NCBI GenBank assembly: GCA_964386005.1
Contig: CAYLSB010000091.1
Location: 1 to 18,434, forward strand
Source of the DNA: FEN-1350 sp964386005
GTDB lineage: Bacteria > Planctomycetota > Phycisphaerae > Sedimentisphaerales > Anaerohalosphaeraceae
Length of the DNA: 18,434 bases
Direction: 5' to 3'
Shown: positions 8,183 to 15,410 of the stretch, piece after piece
Layout: every line of letters begins with the position of its first letter
Position numbering within the stretch: position 1 is the first letter of the stretch
Made by a program: the position numbers and the translations under genes
Notes under the pieces: model-generated
Database searches by the model: none
What the model saw: only the letters and a program-made list of their open reading frames with translations
Told to the model about the DNA's origin: nothing

Positions 8183-9669
8183 CTCGACGGAGTCGCGGGA
8201 CCCGCGACTTGGGGCGCCGCCGGAATTTCGCCCTGGGGAATGTGGAGATCCTGCCGTGAATAATACTGCCATGCCCCGTTTTCGCGCCGGGCCAGAAAAA
8301 CTTCGCCGACGTCGTCCAGTGCGGCCGAGAGCCGGATATCCCCAGTGACGCCTTTCCACGGAGTGGTACGATAGGCGAACATGTCGCGAATCCGCGCACG
8401 GTTGAGTCCGCCCGTTTGAATCGCCCAGATCAGCATATTCATCCCATCGTAGGCATGGGCGGCATACGTTTCCGGCTCCTCGCCGAAACGGGCCCGGAAG
8501 GCCGTGCGAAATTCAGCCAGATGCGGATTCTCACTTTGCGGGTTCCATGGATACGAACAGATCACCCCGTCGGCGTTCTCCCCGGCGATTTCGACAAAGG
8601 TTTGAGAAAGGCAGCGGTCGCAGGCGAAATACGGCATGGTCATTCCCATCGCCCGCATCTGATTGAGAATCTTGGCGCCCTCGACATCGTTGCCCCAATG
8701 GATCACGGCGTCGAGATTTTGCTTGGCAAGACGTTCCAGGTGGAGAGTAAAATCATCCTCGCCCACGGGATAGGCCATTTCAATCAGGATGGGTCTGCCA
8801 AGTCGCCGGCTGCTGTCGTTGATTTCCCGCACGCCGAAGCGGCCGTATCGGTTGCTCGAACGGATGATCCCCACGCGCTTATAATCGAGTTTACGGTACA
8901 GATAATCCACAAGAAGATACGCCTGCTGACGGTCGTCGCCGATACAGCGGATCACCCACGGAATGTTGGTCTCGATGAACGTGGGATCGGTATCCCCGCT
9001 ATTGATCATCGGGATTTCGATTTTCAGGGCGACCCGAATCGCGATGTGGCTGTTGGCCCCGTCGATCGTGCCCAGAATCGCCCAGACTTTGTCCTTGTAG
9101 GCCAGATCGATAATCTCGTTGCCCGACGCGCCCCAAAGACCGTTGTCGTTCTTGACGACCAGCTCAAAGGGGATCTTTCGCTTGAAGTATCCGCCCTTCG
9201 CATTGGCCTGCTCGATCGCAAGCCGGCAACCCTGAAGCATCTTGATGCCCAGCGGCTCTTCATGACTCTTGCCGCCGGTGGCGACCGAGACGGTGGACTC
9301 GATGGGACCGATGAAGCCGATTTTCACCGTATCCAGGTGGTCCGGTTCCGGAATCGCCCTTCCCGGTCCCGTGTATTCGAGCTGCTCAAGGAAATGTCGC
9401 TTGAACGGCTCGACATAACCGAAGGGTTTGATATCGGTCGGCGTGTAGGCATAGTTGGTATCCGTACGAATGGGAATATCGGGGGGTGCATACGCGCCGG
9501 CCGCGGCGATTTTTTCCAAAGCCGCCGCAATCTCCGGCGGGATCTCCGTTCCGTCAGGGACCGCGGTATCCGGTTCCGATTCAGACAAGGCGGAGGGGTT
9601 CGGCCCCGAGCAGGAACCAAGAATCGGGATCAACAGCGCGAGGAACACAAGAATCATTCGTCGTTTCAT
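8179..9669 (-). CDS. Type I periplasmic substrate-binding lipoprotein (Peripla_BP_6-like), first copy
   Basis: From the ATG at 9669 the protein has 496 residues and a clear lipoprotein signal, MKRRMILVFLALLIPILGSC, with Cys20 as the lipidated residue. A TTG four codons upstream (9681) is possible but less likely. A linker of about 100 residues precedes the binding-protein fold, which begins VKIGFIGP and continues GCRLAIEQANAKGGYFKRKIPFEL; later motifs are VWAILGTIDGANSH, IPMINSGDTDP and YAAHAYDGMNMLIWAIQTGG. This is the Leu/Ile/Val-type binding-protein family. It is clearly related to the next gene, sharing the order A-I-E-x-AN-x-KGGY, G-x-IDG and IPM/LAMIN, so the pair arose by duplication and then diverged. 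It starts 25 bases after the propeller gene and overlaps the next start by 4 bases. No transporter membrane components are present. Confidence 0.9.
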   Translation of the reverse strand: MKRRMILVFLALLIPILGSCSGPNPSALSESEPDTAVPDGTEIPPEIAAALEKIAAAGAYAPPDIPIRTDTNYAYTPTDIKPFGYVEPFKRHFLEQLEYTGPGRAIPEPDHLDTVKIGFIGPIESTVSVATGGKSHEEPLGIKMLQGCRLAIEQANAKGGYFKRKIPFELVVKNDNGLWGASGNEIIDLAYKDKVWAILGTIDGANSHIAIRVALKIEIPMINSGDTDPTFIETNIPWVIRCIGDDRQQAYLLVDYLYRKLDYKRVGIIRSSNRYGRFGVREINDSSRRLGRPILIEMAYPVGEDDFTLHLERLAKQNLDAVIHWGNDVEGAKILNQMRAMGMTMPYFACDRCLSQTFVEIAGENADGVICSYPWNPQSENPHLAEFRTAFRARFGEEPETYAAHAYDGMNMLIWAIQTGGLNRARIRDMFAYRTTPWKGVTGDIRLSAALDDVGEVFLARRENGAWQYYSRQDLHIPQGEIPAAPQVAGPATPSR

Positions 9670-9694
9670 ATATTTATCCAATCGATTTCTTGAT

Positions 9695-10861
9695 TTACTT
9701 CTTATTCGGGATTGTTTGGGATTGGGAATGGATACCCGTTCGGCGCTCCTTCAATCGGGGATAGTAACCGTCGCCAATCCCCCGGCCCAGTCCTTTGCCG
9801 GTACCGATCCAGACATCGTTACCGTCGATATCCGCACAAATGATGAAGTTGTGCGGAACTCCGCGAGGCGTGGTGACCTCTTCGAGAATCGTTTGGTTCC
9901 GGGATACCACCGCCTTGCCCTTGTGAGTTTTTGGGTCCATCGTATAGGTAACCCATGTATCGGTTTCAAAGTCCGTAACAACTCCCACGCCCTTGTCCGT
10001 GCAGAACCACGCCTCATCGGCGCTCCGGCCTTTGACATTGTTGGTGAAATTGTTCGGAAGTCCGGTTTCGTGGGCATAGTACCCCCTCCAGTGCCGACCG
10101 TCGTATCGCGATTCGCCGAAATACGACGATACCCAGAGAATGCCGTCGATATAGGTCACGCCCGTGGTAATCACGTGAACGATGCCGTCGTCCCGATACA
10201 GGTCGATTTCCATCTCGCCGTCCGGATCGAGGTAGGTCTTCCAGGTCTCCGTGGCCACGTCAAACTCAAGAACCCCCGATCCCCAGATCGCCAGATGCAC
10301 CTTGCCGTCATGATAGGAGGCCCCGTAGTTCCAGATCTCTTCCATCGGCGAGTTCTTCTCCGTAAAGATCGTCCATTCGCCCGAGACGACATTGTACCGG
10401 CTGGCTCCGGCTGTCGTGGCGGCCCAGATGTTGTCGTTTTCAATGGCGATCGCGTAAACAACATCGTTGACCAGTCCGCTATTCAACTGATGGAAGTGAT
10501 CGAACCGCCCGCCGCTGAACCGCGCCAGCCCCCCGCCGAAAAGACCCAGCCACACATCGCCGGTCTTCTTGTGAACGTCGATGGCCGTGACCACCTGCCA
10601 GGGCAGCCCATCCTTCTGACGCCAGGACTTTGTCACCTTGCCCGTCTTTTTATCGATGCAGGCCAGGCCGTCTTCCGTTCCCACCCAGACCCGCGGACCG
10701 TCCGCCTTGACGGAAAAGATGTGGTCGTTCGGCAGACCGTTTTCGATCGTATAATGCTCCCATTGTGTATATATATAGGGGAGATTCTCCGCCCGGGCCG
10801 GGCGGACAGACAGGTTCGCGTCTATTGCGAAGAAAAGAAATATCCATGCGAAACGTTTCAT
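9695..10861 (-). CDS. Exported Reg_prop-type beta-propeller protein
   Basis: This 388-residue protein has a Sec signal ending in ARA-EN near residue 24. It consists of repeated blades with the two-component-regulator propeller pattern: GLPNDHIFSVKADGPRVWVGTEDGLACID, DVWLGLFGGGLARF, IWAATTAGASRYN, LWVSSYFGESRYDG, AWFCTDKGVGVV and VWIGTGKGLGRG. Such propellers normally form the periplasmic sensor part of hybrid histidine kinases, but here no membrane segment, kinase or GGDEF part follows, so it is a free-standing soluble propeller. The ATG at 10861 has AGGA about 8 bases upstream. It sits 22 bases after the decahaem cytochrome gene and 25 bases before the first binding-protein gene. A partner or ligand-sensing role is inference. 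Confidence 0.85.
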   Translation of the reverse strand: MKRFAWIFLFFAIDANLSVRPARAENLPYIYTQWEHYTIENGLPNDHIFSVKADGPRVWVGTEDGLACIDKKTGKVTKSWRQKDGLPWQVVTAIDVHKKTGDVWLGLFGGGLARFSGGRFDHFHQLNSGLVNDVVYAIAIENDNIWAATTAGASRYNVVSGEWTIFTEKNSPMEEIWNYGASYHDGKVHLAIWGSGVLEFDVATETWKTYLDPDGEMEIDLYRDDGIVHVITTGVTYIDGILWVSSYFGESRYDGRHWRGYYAHETGLPNNFTNNVKGRSADEAWFCTDKGVGVVTDFETDTWVTYTMDPKTHKGKAVVSRNQTILEEVTTPRGVPHNFIICADIDGNDVWIGTGKGLGRGIGDGYYPRLKERRTGIHSQSQTIPNKK

Positions 10862-10883
10862 CGATGGTTCCTTTGCCGAAAGA

Positions 10884-13736
10884 TCATAGCGTTTTCAGAT
10901 ACTCGATCAAATCGTTCAGTTGATCTTTGGTCATGTCGTTCGTGACTCCGTGCCGGTCGTTCGGATTGTATCGGGTCCAGATCTCTTCGAGGGTATTGGC
11001 AATCCCGTTATGCAGATAGGGCGCCGAGTCGTAAATATTATTCAGATGCGGCGTATCAAACTTGCCCTGCCGGTCGGTTTTGTGCTGCGTGCCGATGTCG
11101 TGCAGGCGACGATCCGTATAGAGCGGCGGAAAATGACACGTGACGCACCGATTTTCCACCGGGATCACACGGCCGTCATTGGTCCGGGTCCGCTCAAAAA
11201 TACCTCGGCCTCGGCGCTGCGCATCCGTCAGAGGCGATCCCGGCAACCGATAGCGATTCGGAGGCCGGGGGATCGTACAGATGTACGCATCCACCGCCGC
11301 AAGCTCGTCGGGATCGAACGGCGCCAGTCGCGTGAAAAAGACCGACAGCCGAGCGCCGCACTGCCGGCTCAAGCTGGGATTGGTTCCTTCCCACTTAAAA
11401 GGCGCCGTGTCCAGGATTCCCCGAAGGGTCCGGTTATCCACCGGACTGAGACCGATTCCGTCGGCTTCGATGTCATAGGTGATATTGTCGATATGCCCGT
11501 CCGGGTGGCAGGAGTGGCAGGAAAACTGGCGCCGGAACGTGATCGCGGCGCTGTTGAACAATCGTTCCCCCAAACGGGTCTGTGTCATCTCCTTCGGTCC
11601 CCCCAGATCGATTCGCCGGACCGCCTCCAGCAGGGCCGGATCGATCACCGTCAACGAATCATCAAGGGTATTGGTCACATAAGCGTATTGGCCGTCGGGC
11701 GTAATCAAAATGCTTCGCGGATTGGCCCCGGTGGAAATGTGTTTGACGACAAATTCCGTGCTCCTGCCCAGGTGGTTGGGGATCACTTGTCGCCTGTCCT
11801 CCTCCGACGCCCGGGAAAGAAGATGGAGAAGCTTGGCGATATCCACAACCGCCACGCGATCCGTGCTGGAACTGGACACCAGCGCCAACCGGCCGTCCGG
11901 AGTGATCGCCACATCCGCCGCATCCGGAAACGACAGGTCCGGCTGATCCAGCAGAACCTGATCGATGCGCCCGTCGTTCCAGATCAGACCGATGCCGTTG
12001 GTGATCGTCCAGCCCTGGAGAAGACGGGTCATCGGAACGAGATTCTTGGTCCTGTTGAGGGTAAATATCGCAAAATCGCCCGAAGGATGCCATGCGATGC
12101 CCTGAAGGAGATTCGTTTCCGCCGCGATGCGACGATCCGCCACGGTGGCCCCGGCGGTCTCGATGAGGGTGATCTCCGACATCGGCGGCGTGCGGAAGGG
12201 AACGAACTGCGACAGGTTGTTGGTCACCGCTATCCGGGATCCGTCGGGCGACAGGGCCAGCGACCAGGGATTTCGTCCGGCCGAGAGACGCTTGGCCTCT
12301 TTGAGTTTCGTCGTATCGAAAACACTGATATTGTCCGAAGACGTGTTGAGAACATAAAGATAATCCCCCGTGGAATCCGTCAGAATACCGTGCGGTTCAT
12401 CGCCGACCGGAAATGTGGACATGACTTTTCGTTGACCGACATCGATAACACATACCCTGTCCTCCAGACGGGAAGTGACATACGCGAACCGGCCGTTCGG
12501 ATGAAACGTCACATCGTTGGGCTGTCGGCCGACGGAAATCTCCGCGACGTTGCGTTGCACCGCCGTATCGATGACGACGACCGAATCCGATGATTCACAC
12601 ACGACGTACAACTCCTTTCCGTCCGGACTCAGCGCCAGGTTGATCGGATTTTTATAAACCGTTTCCTGTTCCACCATCGGGGGTACCGTGGGATGCGCGA
12701 TCTTCTGTTTGGCCGTCTCGAAATCAAATGGCTTGTCGTGATTGTCCTGATGGCATGCCATGCAGGTATCGCGATTCACGTTCCTGAGTCCCGCCTTCCT
12801 TGCGGAGGACGGATCGCGCATAATCGTTTCGACGGCGAACTGGCTACCGGGTCCGTGACACGCCTCGCAGCCAACGCCCTCATAGAGTGCCATTTCATCG
12901 CGAACTCCGCCCGCGGGATCGCGCCAAAACGACGTGTGGCACGTGAGACACTCCGGGCTATGCTGCGGTTCCACCGTCAATCCCTTGGCTTTGGCGATTT
13001 CAAATGCGTTGTCGGTCCCGAGCGCTCCATACGCCCGCGCATGGCCGCTCATCCGCCATCGACTGAACTGATAACCCATCGCGGATTTTTTGTGGCACGC
13101 GCCGCAGGCCTGCGAACCGATATAGGAAGGCCGATCGACATCGACCGGTTGAGGCAACGGCATCGGGGTATTGCACGAGGCCATCCCTGGAGTCGGGTGA
13201 GCCAATTGCCGATACGCTTTTTCGATATCGAGCGGAGGCCGATGATGAACGGCCGCATGAGAACCCTTGAGAGTATGACAATTTTCACAGTCGTTTATCG
13301 TGGGGATCTTCAGGCCCGACGCGATCGCCGCCGGGCGATTCATCATCGTCGCAAGATCCATATACTCGCTGCCGGCTCCATGACACTTTTCGCACTGCAC
13401 ACCGTCTTCGGTACGGAAAGTGTCGTCTTTTTCCCAGTCTTCCGCCTCGGCGCCGGTGGCATGACAACCCAGGCACATCGGCGAATCCTGCGGTTCCTGC
13501 GTGATCCCGCTGAGTTTGGCGATCCGACGCGACTCCGGTTTGGACAAGACGCCATAAGCGCCGGCATGTGCGGAAACGAGCCATTTGCTCATCGGATGAC
13601 CCATGCCTTGGCCGTCGTGACAGGAGGCGCAAACGCCCGAACCCACATAAACGGGTTGTTTCTGTTCGTACTTCGATCCGTGCGCCGCGCCGGCGATCAC
13701 CAGAAAAACCAGATTACATAAAACCATTCTGCGCAT
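10884..13736 (-). CDS. Decahaem cytochrome c: two tetrahaem modules + YVTN-like propeller + MauG/CCP-like domain
   Basis: Ten CxxCH motifs are visible in 950 residues (first Cys at 36, 88, 115, 150, 211, 263, 290, 325, 740, 864). A signal peptide ends near AHG-SKY. Residues about 31-155 and 205-330 are two copies of one tetrahaem, cytochrome c554-like module, each with Y-x-GS, C-x2-CH, S-x-HA-x-AYG, C-L-x-CH, GV-x-CE-x-CHG and a closing C-x2-CH. A YVTN/lactonase-type propeller follows (about 360-710; LALSPDGKELYVV, ITPDGQYAYVTN). The last ~230 residues resemble dihaem MauG/cytochrome c peroxidase domains: CHSCHPDGHIDN, then CVTCH and TPHLNNIYDSAPYLHNG. Likely periplasmic or surface electron transfer, possibly with peroxidase or protein-oxidising activity. 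I use ATG at 13736; a GTG at 13745 would add three residues, and neither has a strong Shine-Dalgarno. Haem attachment would need Ccm genes from elsewhere. Confidence 0.92.
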   Translation of the reverse strand: MRRMVLCNLVFLVIAGAAHGSKYEQKQPVYVGSGVCASCHDGQGMGHPMSKWLVSAHAGAYGVLSKPESRRIAKLSGITQEPQDSPMCLGCHATGAEAEDWEKDDTFRTEDGVQCEKCHGAGSEYMDLATMMNRPAAIASGLKIPTINDCENCHTLKGSHAAVHHRPPLDIEKAYRQLAHPTPGMASCNTPMPLPQPVDVDRPSYIGSQACGACHKKSAMGYQFSRWRMSGHARAYGALGTDNAFEIAKAKGLTVEPQHSPECLTCHTSFWRDPAGGVRDEMALYEGVGCEACHGPGSQFAVETIMRDPSSARKAGLRNVNRDTCMACHQDNHDKPFDFETAKQKIAHPTVPPMVEQETVYKNPINLALSPDGKELYVVCESSDSVVVIDTAVQRNVAEISVGRQPNDVTFHPNGRFAYVTSRLEDRVCVIDVGQRKVMSTFPVGDEPHGILTDSTGDYLYVLNTSSDNISVFDTTKLKEAKRLSAGRNPWSLALSPDGSRIAVTNNLSQFVPFRTPPMSEITLIETAGATVADRRIAAETNLLQGIAWHPSGDFAIFTLNRTKNLVPMTRLLQGWTITNGIGLIWNDGRIDQVLLDQPDLSFPDAADVAITPDGRLALVSSSSTDRVAVVDIAKLLHLLSRASEEDRRQVIPNHLGRSTEFVVKHISTGANPRSILITPDGQYAYVTNTLDDSLTVIDPALLEAVRRIDLGGPKEMTQTRLGERLFNSAAITFRRQFSCHSCHPDGHIDNITYDIEADGIGLSPVDNRTLRGILDTAPFKWEGTNPSLSRQCGARLSVFFTRLAPFDPDELAAVDAYICTIPRPPNRYRLPGSPLTDAQRRGRGIFERTRTNDGRVIPVENRCVTCHFPPLYTDRRLHDIGTQHKTDRQGKFDTPHLNNIYDSAPYLHNGIANTLEEIWTRYNPNDRHGVTNDMTKDQLNDLIEYLKTL

Positions 13737-13756
13737 GGCGTTCACTCTGGAGTCGT

Positions 13757-15385
13757 CTATCGTTTTTGTTGGGCCACCCGGAGGAACTGGTTGGCTTTTA
13801 CGTTATTCAGGATCGTCGATGTCCTGTCCGACCAGCGGATTTCGACGCGATCGGCCTTGTCGGCGGCGCCCAGCCCGAAATGGCGCCGACTATCCGCCTG
13901 CGACAGATATCCGGTCACCGGAATCACATCCTGGATTTGAACGAGCGCGCCCGCGTGAACCGTCACTCGCGCGCCCACGGCATCGGACGTGCCGTTGAAA
14001 AGCTTAGGGTCCACAACCAGCCAATGGTTTGTATTGCCGCCGTCATTTCGCAGCAGCCGGGCGCGGTCATTGAGATGGATCACAAGTAAATCCAGATCCC
14101 CGTCGTTGTCGTAATCCAAATACGTTGAACCGCGACCCACATATTTGCGTGCGAAGAAATCGCCGGACTCTTTGGCCACATCGATGAATTTCCCGGCATG
14201 GTCGTTCCTCAGCAGCACGGCCTCTTCCTTGAATTCGTGATGGGCGTCGCCGTTGGCCACAAAAATATCCAGCCATCCGTCATTATCGTAGTCGAACAAA
14301 AGTCCGCCCCACCCGGTGTACTGGCCGCAAACGATCGCAATCCCGGCCTTGGCCGTCAGGTCCTCGAAAAATTCGCCGCGGTTCATCAGGAGGCAATTGT
14401 AGCCCATATCGGGAATGAACAGATCCAATCGGCCGTCCCGATCCACATCGCCGACAGCCGGTCCCATCGACGAGACGCCCTGACCGCCTTCGCCAAACGC
14501 CAGACCCATCGTCAGGGCGTCGTTGATGAACGTTCCGTCGCCGACATTGCGAAAGAAATCGTTCTCCATGGCGTCATTGGTGACATAAATATCCAACCAT
14601 CCATCATTCGTAAAATCCGCCACCGTGGCGCTCATGCCGCGACCTTCGGGATTTTCGATCCCGGTTTCTTTGGAAACGTCGGTGAAGGTGCCGTCGCCGT
14701 TGTTGCGAAACAGGGCATCGGCTTGCCCGTTATAGCTCAAGGGGCCCGGATAACCCGCGGCGGCATAGAAGGAGCGAAACTTGCCGCTGTCATATTCGAG
14801 ATAATTGCAGACATAGACATCGAGCCGACCGTCGTTGTTGTAATCGAACCACGGCGCCGACAGACTCCATCGCGGATCGGCAAGTCCGGATGATTGCGAG
14901 ATATCCGTAAACGTACCGTCGCCATTGTTGCGATAGAAAACATTCGGCCCGTAATTGCATACATAGAGATCGAGATCTCCGTCTCCATCGAAATCCGCCG
15001 CGGAACCGCCGACTCCATACTCTTCCCCGCCGCCCACGCCGGCCTTGTCGGTTACGTCGGTGAAGGTGCCGTCGCCGTTGTTGCGATACAGACGGTTGCG
15101 GAGCTTGCCGCGAAGATTCCTCCCGCGGTTATCGTTGACATTCTTGTTCCACCGGCCGCAAAGGAAGTAGATATCCTGCCGGCCGTCACCGTCATAATCG
15201 AACACGACCGCGCCGGCGCCGGTGCCCTCGACGATATTGCTCAGATCAAAATCACCATAGCTGTGCGTAAACGTAATACCGGCTTCGTCGGTCACGTCCG
15301 TGAAAATGGGCAGACCGACCCGGGCTTGCAGGCTCGCGGCCGTCCCGCCCGCCAGAACTATGCACTTGAAAATCAACCGCCTCAT
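13757..15385 (-). CDS. Secreted CRTAC1-type FG-GAP / ASPIC-UnbV protein (operon copy)
   Basis: From the ATG at 15385 the product has 542 residues. GGAGAT lies just upstream, and the start gives a clean signal peptide ending SLQA-RVGL; the frame stays open further upstream, but that stretch overlaps the 3' end of the preceding gene. IFTDVTDEAGITFTHSYG opens the mature protein, followed by seven DxDxDG-type repeats (DYDGDGRQD, DFDGDGDLD, DYNNDGRLD, DFTNDGWLD, DVDRDGRLD, DYDNDGWLD, DYDNDGDLD). NNGDGTFTDVS-like segments sit between blades. An ASPIC/UnbV domain (NHWLVVDPKLFNGTSDAVGARV to NQFLRV) ends the protein. It is a paralogue of the plus-strand protein at 5332-7002 and of the central part of the 1172-residue fusion. 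It lies 25 bases after the HzsA-like gene and 11-20 bases before the cytochrome gene. Calcium-stabilised propeller; substrate unknown. Confidence 0.9.
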   Translation of the reverse strand: MRRLIFKCIVLAGGTAASLQARVGLPIFTDVTDEAGITFTHSYGDFDLSNIVEGTGAGAVVFDYDGDGRQDIYFLCGRWNKNVNDNRGRNLRGKLRNRLYRNNGDGTFTDVTDKAGVGGGEEYGVGGSAADFDGDGDLDLYVCNYGPNVFYRNNGDGTFTDISQSSGLADPRWSLSAPWFDYNNDGRLDVYVCNYLEYDSGKFRSFYAAAGYPGPLSYNGQADALFRNNGDGTFTDVSKETGIENPEGRGMSATVADFTNDGWLDIYVTNDAMENDFFRNVGDGTFINDALTMGLAFGEGGQGVSSMGPAVGDVDRDGRLDLFIPDMGYNCLLMNRGEFFEDLTAKAGIAIVCGQYTGWGGLLFDYDNDGWLDIFVANGDAHHEFKEEAVLLRNDHAGKFIDVAKESGDFFARKYVGRGSTYLDYDNDGDLDLLVIHLNDRARLLRNDGGNTNHWLVVDPKLFNGTSDAVGARVTVHAGALVQIQDVIPVTGYLSQADSRRHFGLGAADKADRVEIRWSDRTSTILNNVKANQFLRVAQQKR

Positions 15386-15410
15386 CCTATCTCCATATCT
15401 TGTATCTATA

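Noticed and set aside
8183..8359. N-terminal extension of the second binding protein up to 8359
   Set aside because: The extra 59 residues are Arg-rich, lie within the preceding gene and would bury the signal peptide; the ATGA overlap supports ATG at 8182.
8416..13721. Long plus-strand open frames (8416-9693, 9455-10945, 10920-12593, 12693-13721)
   Set aside because: They are antisense to genes with signal peptides, binding-protein motifs and ten CxxCH sites; they lack ribosome binding sites and recognisable domains, and reflect codon bias of the opposite strand.
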